Source: Marinomonas sp. THO17
GTDB taxonomy: Bacteria; Pseudomonadota; Gammaproteobacteria; Pseudomonadales; Marinomonadaceae
DNA: 64,000 bases
Assembly (NCBI RefSeq): GCF_040436405.1
Contig: NZ_AP031575.1
Coordinates: forward strand, 1,182,501-1,246,500
Reading direction: 5' to 3'
Below, one piece after another: positions 47,588 to 56,899 of the stretch. Numbering within the stretch: the stretch's first letter is position 1; every line of letters starts with the position of its first letter. The notes under the pieces are model-generated. The model did not search any database and was not told the DNA's origin. It saw nothing but the letters and a program-made list of their open reading frames with translations. The position numbers and the translations under genes were made by a program.

Positions 47588-48454
47588 TTATGGTGAGGCA
47601 AACCACTTATTGAGATGATTGGCAATTTGCCGTGGTTTTTGAAAAGGCAAAGAGTGATCACAGGCACTCATTACCTTATGTTGCCAAGCTTCATTTCGCT
47701 GGCTCAACAATTCATAATGTTCCCGTAACCCCTGATGGCTCAGTTCACCGGAAAACAAAAACACCTCTGGCGCGACATCGATTAAGCCTTGTCGAAGATG
47801 AGGTTGCTCGGCTGCCTGTTCCACAAAGTCTGTCACCGCATCGAGGGCATAAGCAAACCCAAAAGGCCGATGAGCCAAACGCGATTGGGTCGTCGCTTCC
47901 GCCACGGGATGCTTGCGACGATTCGGCGATACCCCATCCATAAAATGCGCAACGCCTAGCTCAACATCACCGGTTTCGCGAATCAAATGCGACGCATGAC
48001 GATATTTCTGACGCACCTCTTTTAACTGGGCTAAGTCTTCTCTTTCCAATGACGCTGGTTCTAACAAAGCCATTTTCAACGCCGCATGGCCTGCTTGCTG
48101 ACGCTGATGATTGAGCTGCAGCGCAACTAAGCCTCCCAAGGAATACGCCACCAAATCAAAAGACTGCCAGTCTAAATGAAGCAATAAGGCCGCCACATCA
48201 TCACTCAATTGCGTAATCTTCAGCGGCGCTTCTGTGCCGTGATGATGGAACGACTCTCCCATGCCAACAAGGTCTGGCACCAGCATCCAACGCCATTGTG
48301 TGAGATAAGGCAACATGGGAGAAAAAGTGATTTCCCCGGCAACGCCTGCGCCGTGCAACAATAAGCAACAAGCATCCCCCTTGGCGTCAGGGTTTTCATA
48401 AAGACGGTAAGCTAAACGAGCATGGGGCAAAGTAAGAAAAAAAACGTCAGACAC
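47588..48454 (-). CDS. Alpha/beta hydrolase
   Basis: 288 residues. The oxyanion strand LLLHGAGVAGEI, the LVPDLVGMGES strand and the nucleophile elbow VAYSLGGLVAL (Ser about 105) are typical of esterase/peptidase-like hydrolases. A catalytic His near the end is likely in MSACDHSLPFQKP. No signal peptide. Substrate unknown; divergent from pabB. Confidence 0.85.
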   Translation of the reverse strand: MSDVFFLTLPHARLAYRLYENPDAKGDACCLLLHGAGVAGEITFSPMLPYLTQWRWMLVPDLVGMGESFHHHGTEAPLKITQLSDDVAALLLHLDWQSFDLVAYSLGGLVALQLNHQRQQAGHAALKMALLEPASLEREDLAQLKEVRQKYRHASHLIRETGDVELGVAHFMDGVSPNRRKHPVAEATTQSRLAHRPFGFAYALDAVTDFVEQAAEQPHLRQGLIDVAPEVFLFSGELSHQGLREHYELLSQRNEAWQHKVMSACDHSLPFQKPRQIANHLNKWFASP

Positions 48455-48541
48455 TTGTAATTAACCTGTGAGGACCCTTATTAAAAGAATACAATATCGC
48501 CATTCAGTAGGCGGTAACATAGTACTAGGTAATGATACACA

Positions 48542-49975
48542 ATGTCAGAAATCAATCGGGTAAATCTTTCTTATCAATCCAATTTACTGGCTTTTTACTC
48601 AGCCATAAGAGAGTTACCCTACAAAGCCTTGCTCGATAGCAACCACGAACACTTCCGTGATACCCAATTCGATATTTTGGTGGCCAATCCATTAGCGCGT
48701 ATTCACGGGAAGCAGCACCAAGAGAAGGCTACGGCCATTGAATGGTTGACAACCCCCTTGTATGACATCGCAGAAAAAGCTAACCCAATGAAGCTTTTGG
48801 ACAAGTTAATGACTCACATCTGTCAGGAAGAGTGGGCAAAAAACGCACCAAAAGACTTACCCTTTACCGGTGGATTATTGGGCTACTATGGTTACGAAAG
48901 CGGCCATTTTGTTGAGCGACTGCCTGACACTGTTCAACATGACATTGCCTTGGACACCTTGCATATTGGTCTATATGGCTGGGCTGTTATCACCGACCAT
49001 CAAGCCAAAACCACCCAATTGGTTTACACACCTTGGTGTCAGGAAGAAGAAATCCGCTCACTGATTAATCGCTTTACCAGGGCCAATGATGATGTATTGG
49101 TGCATCATGATTTGTTAGAAAAAAAGCCTTTTACCCTGACATCAAGCTTTCAATCCAACATGAGTCAGCAAGAATACGCGGATAAATTTGCACAGGTACA
49201 AGCCTATATTCAGGCGGGCGATTGCTACCAGGTCAATCTCGCTCAGCGCTTTAGCGCCTCCTATGAGGGGGATACCTTTACCGCTTATCAAGCCTTGCGC
49301 ACTGTTTGTCCAACGCCTTTCTCGGCGTATTTGGAATTACATGAACACGCCTCTATTTTGAGCCATTCTCCTGAACGCTTTCTGTTGTGCGACCAAGGCC
49401 GAGTGGAGTCCAAACCCATTAAGGGCACCATGGCCCGAGGCAACACAGCCATTGAAGATAAAGCCAACGCAGAAGCTTTATTGGCGTCCGAAAAGGACAG
49501 AGCGGAAAATCTCATGATAGTGGATTTGTTGCGTAATGATATGGGTCGTACCTGTTTAACAGGCAGCATCAAGGTGCCTAAGCTGTTTGCCTTGGAGACC
49601 TATGCCAATGTGCATCATCTGGTGTCCACAGTGGAAGGTCGCATCGACAAAGCAGAACAAGGTATTCGCGTGTTTCAACAAAGTTTCCCCGGCGGTTCCA
49701 TTACGGGTGCACCAAAAATTCGCGCCATGGAAATCATCGACGAGTTAGAACCCCATCAGCGTTCTGCCTATTGTGGCTCCATTGTTTACTTTAGCAGCAA
49801 TGGACAAATGGACTCCAGCATCACCATTCGTACCTTGGTTGCCGATCAGGGCAAACTGCATTGCTGGGCCGGTGGCGGCTTAGTCGCCGATTCAAAATGT
49901 GAGGAAGAGTATCAGGAAACCTTTACCAAAGTAGGTAAATTAACTCATACTCTAGAACAAGATTTTATGAAGTAG
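48542..49975 (+). CDS. pabB: Aminodeoxychorismate synthase component I
   Basis: 477 residues. The chorismate-binding domain shows PIKGTMARG, DRAENLMIVDLLRNDMGR and PGGSITGAPKIRAMEIID, with the Lys/PIKG typical of PabB rather than TrpE. The N-terminal domain includes FTGGLLGYYGYESG. It makes 4-amino-4-deoxychorismate for folate synthesis together with PabA, which is not in the window. A NUDIX gene follows 8 bases later, as in many gammaproteobacteria. Confidence 0.95.
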   Translation: MSEINRVNLSYQSNLLAFYSAIRELPYKALLDSNHEHFRDTQFDILVANPLARIHGKQHQEKATAIEWLTTPLYDIAEKANPMKLLDKLMTHICQEEWAKNAPKDLPFTGGLLGYYGYESGHFVERLPDTVQHDIALDTLHIGLYGWAVITDHQAKTTQLVYTPWCQEEEIRSLINRFTRANDDVLVHHDLLEKKPFTLTSSFQSNMSQQEYADKFAQVQAYIQAGDCYQVNLAQRFSASYEGDTFTAYQALRTVCPTPFSAYLELHEHASILSHSPERFLLCDQGRVESKPIKGTMARGNTAIEDKANAEALLASEKDRAENLMIVDLLRNDMGRTCLTGSIKVPKLFALETYANVHHLVSTVEGRIDKAEQGIRVFQQSFPGGSITGAPKIRAMEIIDELEPHQRSAYCGSIVYFSSNGQMDSSITIRTLVADQGKLHCWAGGGLVADSKCEEEYQETFTKVGKLTHTLEQDFMK

Positions 49976-49983
49976 GTCTTTTC

Positions 49984-50637
49984 ATGTCAGACATAGAGCA
50001 GTTTTTGAATGCTCCACCTATTGACCTTGGTTTAGATGATATTCGTGCAGCATTAGACAAAGAACCTTATCGCCAAAGTATTCACAATCCAGATGAGGAA
50101 ATGTTCCCAGCCGGTTACCAACTGGATTATCGCTCGGCCGCCGTGCTAATTCCTATCTGGCAAGAACCTAGGGATGGCGAACTGTATGTCTTACTCACCC
50201 AACGCGCATTGCACATGCGTAACCACCCTGGTCAAATCGCCTTTCCCGGTGGCAAACATGATCCCGATGACGCCAGTATTCAATACACAGCATTGAGGGA
50301 AACCTTAGAGGAAGTCGGCTTAGCACCTGATTGCTTTGATCTCTTAGGCGAACTTGGCGAGTACTGCACCTTATCAGGCTTCTGCATCAAACCCATTGTG
50401 GCCGAAATGACCCGCAAAAGTGAACTCAGTTTGTGTGAAGAAGAAGTGAAATCCGTTCATTGGGTGCCCTTGCGTCACTTGCTAACGCCACAAAACTATC
50501 AGTTCAAACAACGTAAACTCGATTCCGTGTCCCGAGGGTATTTTGAGATTTATTATGGCGACATTCGAATCTGGGGAGTCACCGCTGGCATCTTATATGG
50601 GCTTTATCAAACCCTTGCAAGACACGCTTCGACCTAA
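49984..50637 (+). CDS. nudL: CoA pyrophosphatase (NUDIX, NudL-like)
   Basis: 217 residues. The CoA-type signature LLTQRALHMRNHPGQIAFPG is followed directly by the Nudix box GKHDPDDASIQYTALRETLE with EVGL next. It would cleave CoA to 4'-phosphopantetheine and 3',5'-ADP. It starts 8 bases after pabB. Its stop overlaps the convergent truncated LysR gene by 4 bases. Confidence 0.92.
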   Translation: MSDIEQFLNAPPIDLGLDDIRAALDKEPYRQSIHNPDEEMFPAGYQLDYRSAAVLIPIWQEPRDGELYVLLTQRALHMRNHPGQIAFPGGKHDPDDASIQYTALRETLEEVGLAPDCFDLLGELGEYCTLSGFCIKPIVAEMTRKSELSLCEEEVKSVHWVPLRHLLTPQNYQFKQRKLDSVSRGYFEIYYGDIRIWGVTAGILYGLYQTLARHAST

Positions 50638-50915
50638 CAGACTTGAGGGCTATGAGCAATGGCTTGCCAAGAGCTCATGAAATCTTGATAACAGCCTTCT
50701 AATTCATCAATGTGCTTTAGTAACACCTCACCCGCTGGCGTCAACTCAATACTGCGCCCATGACGAATCAATAAGGATTCTCCCAACTCCTTTTCCAATT
50801 TTTGTATGTGCTGACTGATCGCAGGTTGCGTCAGACCCAATTGCTTAGCTGTGCGAGTAAAACTGCCCGTTTCCACTAAGGCTTTGTATGTCATTAAGTG
50901 TTGAGTATTTAGCAT
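50634..50915 (-). pseudogene. Truncated LysR-type regulator (DNA-binding domain only)
   Basis: 93 residues. A complete LysR helix-turn-helix (MLNTQHLMTYKALVETGSFT, LGLTQPAISQHIQKLEKELG) is followed by the start of the linker helix and a stop codon at HSPQVC. LysR regulators are about 300 residues, so the whole effector-binding domain is absent. The tail overlaps the intact 3' end of nudL, which suggests a deletion that joined the two. It could still be expressed as a stand-alone DNA-binding protein. Confidence 0.7.
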
Positions 50916-51017
50916 AACGATTCCTTATAATAAGTGACATTATGCCTAAGGCATTTTCACGGAACATTGACCTAAATCGTGTTTTGATGAAAGATTGGTG
51001 TTTATTTACCTTGATTG

Positions 51018-52373
51018 ATGACACTTATGACAGTTGCAAACGATGCTTTTCTGCCTTGGTACGAACGACAATCCGGCCAACACACAGCTCGCGACAATGA
51101 TTATCGAACCCCTTATCAAAGAGACAGAGCGCGCATCATTCACAGTGCCGCTTTTCGCCGCCTGCAATCCAAAACCCAAATATTAGCAATACGTCAAAAC
51201 GACTACAGCCGCACCCGCCTTACCCATTCATTGGAAGTGGCACAAATCGGCAGCGGCATAGTGCATCATCTCAAATTCAGTTCCGCCAAAACAGCGGAAT
51301 TCCAACCTTGGTTGGCCGACGACGCGCTCATTGAAACCGTGTGTCTGAGTCACGATATTGGTCACCCGCCTTTTGGTCATGGGGGCGAAATCGCCCTCAA
51401 TTATATGATGTTGGATAAGGGGGGGTTTGAGGGCAATGCCCAATCATTGCGTATTCTGGGCAAACGCGGCTCCTATTCAGAAAGTTTTGGCATGGATGTG
51501 ACGCGCAGAGCGTTACTCGGCATTTTGAAATACCCAGTACAACACAATCAGGTAGTAGGACAATACCCATCAAAACCCAATAACTTTCGCCAGTTCAAAG
51601 CGGCCCAATGGGCGCCACCCAAATGCGTTTATGAAGACGAACAAGCGTTACTGAATTGGATCATTGAGCCATTTAAGCAAGCGGATAAAGAAGCCTTACA
51701 AAAGGTTCAGCGCAGCACGCCTGAAGCCCATGGCAAAGTCGCCCATGCCAGTTTTGACACCAGCATCATGGATTTAGCAGACGACATTGCCTATGGCGTC
51801 CACGACCTAGAAGATGCCATTGTGCTTGGCATGGTCACCAAAGACATGTGGCAAGAACATTTGGAGCCAAAACTTTCTGCGTTAGCCTCGCCTTTCTTAA
51901 AAGACAATCTTACAAGCCTGCGCACTCAATTGTTTAGTCGCCAAAGTCATTTACGCAAAGAAGCCATTGGCAATTTGGTTAGCTGGTTTATTACCTCTTG
52001 TCAGGTAGTGGAAAACACCCAGTTCGATCATCCTCTGTTACGTTACCAAGTGGGTTTACCAGAAGGGCAGCGACAAGCCTTGGCTTTGCTCAAGCAATTT
52101 GAAATGCAACACATCATCCAGCGTCCAGAAGTACAAATGCTGGTCTATAAAGGCCAACAAATGTTATTGGAGATGTTCGAAGCTTATAGTGCGGATCCTG
52201 CCAGACTCTTGCCCCAAGAAATTGCTCGCGAATGGCAAAGAAGTTGCGATCAAGGTAACAATGGCCTGCGCATCATCTGTGACTACATGGCGTCTATGAC
52301 AGACGACTACGCCAGCCGAATGTACAACAAGCTTTTCGTACCCAGTTTAGGCTCAGTTTTTGAACCTATGTAA
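51018..52373 (+). CDS. dgt: dGTPase family HD-domain triphosphohydrolase
   Basis: 451 residues from ATG 51018 (alternatives 51015 TTG and 51027 ATG; no strong ribosome-binding site decides). The HD metal site is H in RLTHSLEVAQIG, HD in LSHDIGHPPFGHGGE and Asp in MDLADDIAYGVHDLEDA. RDRARIIHSAAFRRLQSKTQI is the family N-terminal signature. It hydrolyses dGTP (or dNTPs) to the nucleoside and triphosphate and in some bacteria limits phage. Single gene here. Confidence 0.88.
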   Translation: MTLMTVANDAFLPWYERQSGQHTARDNDYRTPYQRDRARIIHSAAFRRLQSKTQILAIRQNDYSRTRLTHSLEVAQIGSGIVHHLKFSSAKTAEFQPWLADDALIETVCLSHDIGHPPFGHGGEIALNYMMLDKGGFEGNAQSLRILGKRGSYSESFGMDVTRRALLGILKYPVQHNQVVGQYPSKPNNFRQFKAAQWAPPKCVYEDEQALLNWIIEPFKQADKEALQKVQRSTPEAHGKVAHASFDTSIMDLADDIAYGVHDLEDAIVLGMVTKDMWQEHLEPKLSALASPFLKDNLTSLRTQLFSRQSHLRKEAIGNLVSWFITSCQVVENTQFDHPLLRYQVGLPEGQRQALALLKQFEMQHIIQRPEVQMLVYKGQQMLLEMFEAYSADPARLLPQEIAREWQRSCDQGNNGLRIICDYMASMTDDYASRMYNKLFVPSLGSVFEPM

Positions 52374-52419
52374 ATGCCTTATCCAAAGTGGGCGCTTTAC
52401 AGTTGCTCACTTTGAAACA

Positions 52420-52785
52420 TCATGATGCCAACCAAGCTTCAGCGTCCGCCTTTTCGTCTAATGAGAAGGCTTTGATGTCCAAGCCTGGAATCAACAGACC
52501 TTCTATTTCACTGACCTTTTGTAGCCACTTTTCATCGGTCAATACCGCCGCTTTGCGGAACTTACCAATCAGGCTAAATAAAGTCGGTAATTTGGATAAT
52601 TTAACGGCAATAGCACTGAATGAAGGCATATGAAAAGCGGCGATTTCATACAACATAGTGCCCTTTTCAATGCCCTGTGCCAGCAAAATAAACTCATTCA
52701 GCGCCACCTCCATTTGCAATGAATCCAACTGACCATCAAACTCAATATACAAATGGTTTTCTCCCTGCTTTTCGACATGGAACAT
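52420..52785 (-). CDS. SpoIIAA-like/STAS-type protein
   Basis: 121 residues from ATG 52785, with AAGGAG 6 bases upstream. The pattern NHLYIEFDGQLDSLQMEVALNEFI with the later FRKAAVLTDEKWLQKVSEIE and LDIKAFSLDEKADAEAWL matches the STAS/SEC14-like (SpoIIAA-like) group of small proteins. The function of these free-standing members is unclear. It lies alone between dgt and an AraC regulator. Confidence 0.75.
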   Translation of the reverse strand: MFHVEKQGENHLYIEFDGQLDSLQMEVALNEFILLAQGIEKGTMLYEIAAFHMPSFSAIAVKLSKLPTLFSLIGKFRKAAVLTDEKWLQKVSEIEGLLIPGLDIKAFSLDEKADAEAWLAS

Positions 52786-52960
52786 GGCTTTCTCCTTTGG
52801 CGGCAATAGGCTTCCAAATAGGCTTTAAAGGTAAAGTTAGACCTTTTCTATCAAGCTGTCAGTTTTTTACAAGACATAGCTGACGTCATTCGCTAAGCTG
52901 GACAGAAATAACCATTGGTATGACCATTTCAAGCAACCAGCTTAACGCAATCGTAACCTC

Positions 52961-53758
52961 ATGGATAAAGTACAGCATTTCACTTCTGCTGACCCAAGTG
53001 TGAGCTTAATCAGTGGACATTATCAGTCCTTTGAATTTGATCGGCATTATCATCTTGACTACCACTTTGGGCTCATTATGGAAGGTCAACAAGCTTTTGC
53101 CTCTCAAGGCGAACGTCAGCGTGTTGGCCCTGGCGACATTGTGATCATGCCGCCAGATGTATTGCATGACGGCCATGCGGTAGCGTCTTCTGGTTATAAG
53201 ACACAGGTGTTTTCGGTGGAACCAGATTGGTTTAACCTATTGGATATTCACCAATCTCTCGGACAAAACCTGACCTTTAGCCAAAAGGTCATTCAAGATC
53301 CAGTGGTGTTTCAATCCCTCTCCCAATCCTATATGGCCTTGTGCGATAAAACCCTGAGCCAACTGGCCCGAGACTGTTTACCTTATGAGGGCTTCTCACC
53401 CTTGATTGAGCGATACGGACAACACCGTTGCCTGACGCCAAGCTTCTCTTTAGGAAAAAGCGATTTGCAACGCTTACGTGAGTTTTTACTGGCCCATTTA
53501 GCTGAGCCCGTTTCTTTGCAACAGCTGGCGGACTTATGTGACCTCAGTCCCAGTCAGTTTCAACGTCATTTTAAAGCCAAAGTCGGTATGACGCCCTACG
53601 CTTGGTTTACTCGCTTACGACTTGAGCAGGCCATGAAGTTACTTAAGGCCAAAATAGCGGGCACAGATGTCGCGCAACAAGTGGGCTTTTACGATCAGGC
53701 CCATTTCAGTAAAGCCTTTAAACACAGCTTTGGTGTATCACCATCCGAAATTCGCTAA
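52961..53758 (+). CDS. AraC-family transcriptional regulator
   Basis: 265 residues. An N-terminal cupin sensor (FDRHYHLDYHFGLIMEGQQAF, VGPGDIVIMPPDVLHDGHA) is followed by the double helix-turn-helix AraC domain (about 165-262): LQQLADLCDLSPSQFQRHFK and GTDVAQQVGFYDQAHFSKAF. This layout is common in AraC regulators that sit next to LysE exporters. Its probable target is the LysE gene that starts 77 bases downstream. Confidence 0.92.
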   Translation: MDKVQHFTSADPSVSLISGHYQSFEFDRHYHLDYHFGLIMEGQQAFASQGERQRVGPGDIVIMPPDVLHDGHAVASSGYKTQVFSVEPDWFNLLDIHQSLGQNLTFSQKVIQDPVVFQSLSQSYMALCDKTLSQLARDCLPYEGFSPLIERYGQHRCLTPSFSLGKSDLQRLREFLLAHLAEPVSLQQLADLCDLSPSQFQRHFKAKVGMTPYAWFTRLRLEQAMKLLKAKIAGTDVAQQVGFYDQAHFSKAFKHSFGVSPSEIR

Positions 53759-53835
53759 GCGTCATTATTTTACAAGCCTAGAATAAAGGGATTGGTAATA
53801 ATCATCACCTTTAGGAACAAAGGGTGATTAACAGA

Positions 53836-54483
53836 ATGAACGAAATATCCGTCTTATTTACCTTGGCATTAGTGCATTTTGTGGCACTGATCAGTCCAGG
53901 GCCAGACTTTGCTTTAGTGGTACAAAACGCCTCTCGATATGGCCGCCAAACAGGCTTCTACATTGCCCTTGGCTTATCTCTTGGCATTTTAATCCACGCG
54001 GTGCTTAGCATCACAGGCATCAGCTTATTGGTTCACCAACAACCTATTTTATTCCGTCTATTACAATGCTTAGGGGCGGGCTACCTTTTGTATTTAGGGG
54101 TTGGCGCGTTAATCAGCTGCTATCGACATTGGCAGCACCAGACCAGCTTAACACACTCACAAGACAAGGCCTTATTAAGTCAAAAGCAACAGGCTTTTTC
54201 GAAAGGCTTGCTAACGAATTTATTTAATCCCAAAGCCTTGGTTTTTTTCATCAGCCTCATGTCCAGCCTGATACCCGCCAGCATGTCATGGGCAGGGAAA
54301 GGCTCAGCTTTACTCATTATATGGGGATTGTCTCTTGCTTGGTTCAGTGCCTTGGCTTGGTTACTGACCAAAGCCAGCAGCCAAGCTTTGCTAGCGCGCC
54401 TCAGTCGTTATATCGACCTAGTGTGTGGCGTGCTGTTTTGCCTACTCGGAGCTGGCATTTTGTGGCGTGTGTTATTTGCCTAA
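53836..54483 (+). CDS. LysE/RhtB-family exporter
   Basis: 215 residues from ATG 53836; a GTG at 53824 is a possible alternative. Six hydrophobic segments; signature HFVALISPGPDFALVVQNAS (about 14-33) and NLFNPKALVFFISLMSS. It is paired with the upstream AraC regulator, which likely controls it. Substrate unknown. Confidence 0.9.
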   Translation: MNEISVLFTLALVHFVALISPGPDFALVVQNASRYGRQTGFYIALGLSLGILIHAVLSITGISLLVHQQPILFRLLQCLGAGYLLYLGVGALISCYRHWQHQTSLTHSQDKALLSQKQQAFSKGLLTNLFNPKALVFFISLMSSLIPASMSWAGKGSALLIIWGLSLAWFSALAWLLTKASSQALLARLSRYIDLVCGVLFCLLGAGILWRVLFA

Positions 54484-54491
54484 CCAAATGC

Positions 54492-54615
54492 CTTAAGAAA
54501 GTGACTTAATAAAGCGGCCTAGCCCTAAGGAAGTGACTTAAGCAAGCGGCCTAAGAAAGTGGCTTAATAAAGCGGCCTAGCAAAATGACTTAAGAAAGTG
54601 GCTTAAGCCAGCAGC
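54492..54615. repeat. Degenerate tandem repeat of 26-27 bp units
   Basis: Four related units of the form C(T)TAAG(A/G)AAGTG(A/G)CTTAA followed by (TAAAG/GCAAG)CGGC: 54492-54518, 54525-54550, 54551-54576 and 54589-54615. They fill the gap between the LysE and GST genes and end at the GST stop codon. Units differ at several positions. Confidence 0.75.
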
Positions 54616-55218
54616 TTATTGTTCAGCCGCCCAATTCTTTGATTCAGTTATTACTTTTTTAAACTCGGGCCAATTTAACAGGCTTTGTTGATACTCACCG
54701 GCACGGCCTTCAAGCACTACTCCATAGTCATTTAAGCGGTACGCCATTAAGGCATAAAAGGCATCGACGGCACCGGGCATGTCAAACATAAAGGGTAAGC
54801 TCGCCTGAGAAAAAATTGCCTGCAAACGCGCAATGTCTTTCCTAATGGCCGGATTATCTTGATCTGCATTTACCACCTCATCAAACGCAAAAGGGCAAAG
54901 CTCTCGTATCGTCATAAAGCCTGAATGCAGCTCAGCACACAAACTTCTCGCCATGGCTCTCTCGGTCGACTGAGCAGGATATAAAGCGCCATCTGACACT
55001 TCATTGAGGAATTCAACAATGGCTAATGAGTCATGAATGGTCACCTGATCCGTTACCAATACGGGCACCAAGTGAGAAGGTGAATACTGCGCAAGCTTAA
55101 TTTCATAGCCTGGCTCACCTAACGGTACAACCACCAAGTCCAATTCTATTTCAGCAATACGACTGCATAACCAGGCTCGCATAGACCAAGTTGATAAATT
55201 CCCAACCACTAACTGCAT
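54616..55218 (-). CDS. Glutathione S-transferase family protein
   Basis: 200 residues. The N-terminal thioredoxin fold starts MQLVVGNLSTWSMRAWLCSR, with Ser/Thr in place of the first-strand catalytic residue. The glutathione-binding cis-Pro is in SHLVPVLVTD and IHDSLAIVEFLNEV holds the Glu/Asp-Ser pair. The C-terminal helical domain follows. Substrate unknown. Probably cotranscribed with the GNAT and VOC genes upstream (gaps 5 and 14 bases). Confidence 0.85.
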   Translation of the reverse strand: MQLVVGNLSTWSMRAWLCSRIAEIELDLVVVPLGEPGYEIKLAQYSPSHLVPVLVTDQVTIHDSLAIVEFLNEVSDGALYPAQSTERAMARSLCAELHSGFMTIRELCPFAFDEVVNADQDNPAIRKDIARLQAIFSQASLPFMFDMPGAVDAFYALMAYRLNDYGVVLEGRAGEYQQSLLNWPEFKKVITESKNWAAEQ

Positions 55219-55223
55219 AGACC

Positions 55224-55787
55224 TTACTCCCTATTCCTTGCTTTCATCATCCGCCATTTTGCACGATCAATCGAATACAAACAATGACGTTGCAGAGGAT
55301 GGCCACTTGGCAATTTAGGATGATCAAAATCCTGCTGACAATTCACCATAAACAATTTTTGCATCACACGCTGTGATGGCACATTTTGCAAAGCAGTAAA
55401 GGCGTATACTTGCCCTACTGCCAATTGCTCAAATGCATAATCTAATGCTGCAAAAGCCGCTTCAGTCGCGTAACCTTGCCCCCAATAAGCGGATGACAAT
55501 CGCCAACCGATTTCCACCAATGGCGCGTGCGGAATACCACTGTCCTTATCTTGATAATGCAATCCCACAAACCCCATAAATTGTCCTGTGGCTTTTGATT
55601 CAAGGGCCCAAAAGCCCCAGCCCCGCTCAGCAATCAACGCCTTGAGTCGATCCGCGAGGGCATTACTTTCAGCGTTTGTTAATTGCGTGGGGAAATATTC
55701 CATCACTTGTGGATCGGCATTCATTTCAGCAAAGACAGGGTAATCACTGACTTGCCATTGTCGTAAAATAAGACGATCTGTTTCCAT
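55224..55787 (-). CDS. GNAT acetyltransferase (RimJ/RimL-like)
   Basis: 187 residues from ATG 55787 (METDRLILRQW, the standard start; GGAG 4 bases upstream). An ATG at 55802 overlapping the stop of the VOC gene is another option. LVEIGWRLSSAYWGQGYATEAAFAAL carries the acetyl-CoA Q/R-x-x-G-x-G/A loop. Acceptor unknown. Confidence 0.88.
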   Translation of the reverse strand: METDRLILRQWQVSDYPVFAEMNADPQVMEYFPTQLTNAESNALADRLKALIAERGWGFWALESKATGQFMGFVGLHYQDKDSGIPHAPLVEIGWRLSSAYWGQGYATEAAFAALDYAFEQLAVGQVYAFTALQNVPSQRVMQKLFMVNCQQDFDHPKLPSGHPLQRHCLYSIDRAKWRMMKARNRE

Positions 55788-55801
55788 CCTACTCCATTCC
55801 A

Positions 55802-56458
55802 TTAGCAACGAATGATCAAAGGCAAATGAGGACGAAAATCTTGCCATTCATCACCCTCTTCATTCCCTAATGTCAATTCGACAAGATGCTCTTCTGCCTT
55901 GACAAAAGCCAATCGATCAACCGATGACAGATCCTTTAAGGTGTCTGAAAACGCCTCGTTGGCCACCGCCATAGTCACCTTTGAAATGGTACCTAATGGG
56001 GCTTCGCCTTTATCACGCTTAACCTTTTTATAACGCTTAACCTGCGACATAAAAGGCACATAGACACATAAGGGTTCTGCCAAAATAGCGGAATTGGCGC
56101 CCACATGAAAGGCATTCGGGACGGGGAAATAGTCTGGCTGATAAGACCAACCTTGAAAAGGCATGGGGATTGCCATTTCACAAGTTCGCGTCAACACCAC
56201 GCCAAAAGGCGATGCGTCAGGCCGCGCCAGTCGCTCAACCAAATGCATGCTTTTGGCTGGTCCCTGATTGGCTTCCATCGCATCACGCAGATACAGAAGT
56301 TCTAACATGCCATTGGCAAAGACAAAACAACGATTCGACGTGCCCTGCCCCTTGTGGTCGCGACGAAAGCTTTCTTGCAGGCCAAAATCCACCAGCCTAT
56401 CGCCGGCTTGCTCGGGTTGGTCTGTTAGGATAAAAAAATGATCTAATTCTAACTGCAT
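55802..56458 (-). CDS. VOC-superfamily (glyoxalase-like) protein
   Basis: 218 residues. LELDHFFILTDQPEQAGDRLVDFGLQESF at the N-terminus is the beta-alpha-beta VOC start, and NRCFVFANGMLELLYLRD gives the Glu of the metal site. The second half (VELTLG near the C-terminus) is consistent with a second module. No catalytic activity can be inferred. First gene of the VOC-GNAT-GST run. Confidence 0.78.
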   Translation of the reverse strand: MQLELDHFFILTDQPEQAGDRLVDFGLQESFRRDHKGQGTSNRCFVFANGMLELLYLRDAMEANQGPAKSMHLVERLARPDASPFGVVLTRTCEMAIPMPFQGWSYQPDYFPVPNAFHVGANSAILAEPLCVYVPFMSQVKRYKKVKRDKGEAPLGTISKVTMAVANEAFSDTLKDLSSVDRLAFVKAEEHLVELTLGNEEGDEWQDFRPHLPLIIRC

Positions 56459-56629
56459 GTCAAAATGGCTTTCCCTAACAACTGGATTCTTTTATCAACA
56501 CCTTCATTTCCCTTAATGAAAACTAAATCCTATTCATCACCTCGTATCAGGGACAGCTTGTATTCTAGATTTTGTTTCACACCTGTCCACTCATTAGCAA
56601 TAATACTGAAGACAACAGAATCTCTAACC

Positions 56630-56899
56630 TAGGGAAGGTATGAACAAGTCCACTGACTTCAGCGTGTGGATAACTCTCTTTTATTCGAGGCAAGTTTCGC
56701 TGTCCAATATTAAACATATTGGCAAGAAGCTTAACAAAGAATAAAGAGAGCTTAGACCACGCCCTTCGGGTCTTTCAGAGAAACGGCCTCTCTGTGTTAA
56801 GAGTGATTGAAAGGTATTAACATTCCTGCTCACTCTTGCCTTGATAGGCCGTTTCTCTGATAAGACTGATGTTCAGAAGACTTATTCGTACCTTCCCTG
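56630..56899 (+). mobile_element. MITE-like element (about 270 bp) overlapping a GNAT 3' end
   Basis: The left end is TA then GGGAAGGTATGAACAAG; the right end is GACTTATTCGTACCTTCCC at 56879-56897, followed by TG rather than TA. It carries the internal CTCTCTTTTATTC/GAATAAAGAGAG stem and the right hairpin CAGAGAAACGGCC / GGCCGTTTCTCTG (56776-56788 / 56847-56859, perfect here), but lacks the CCTACATCCATGTAGG modules. Its last 66 bases are the 3' end of the minus-strand acetyltransferase gene. Confidence 0.75.
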
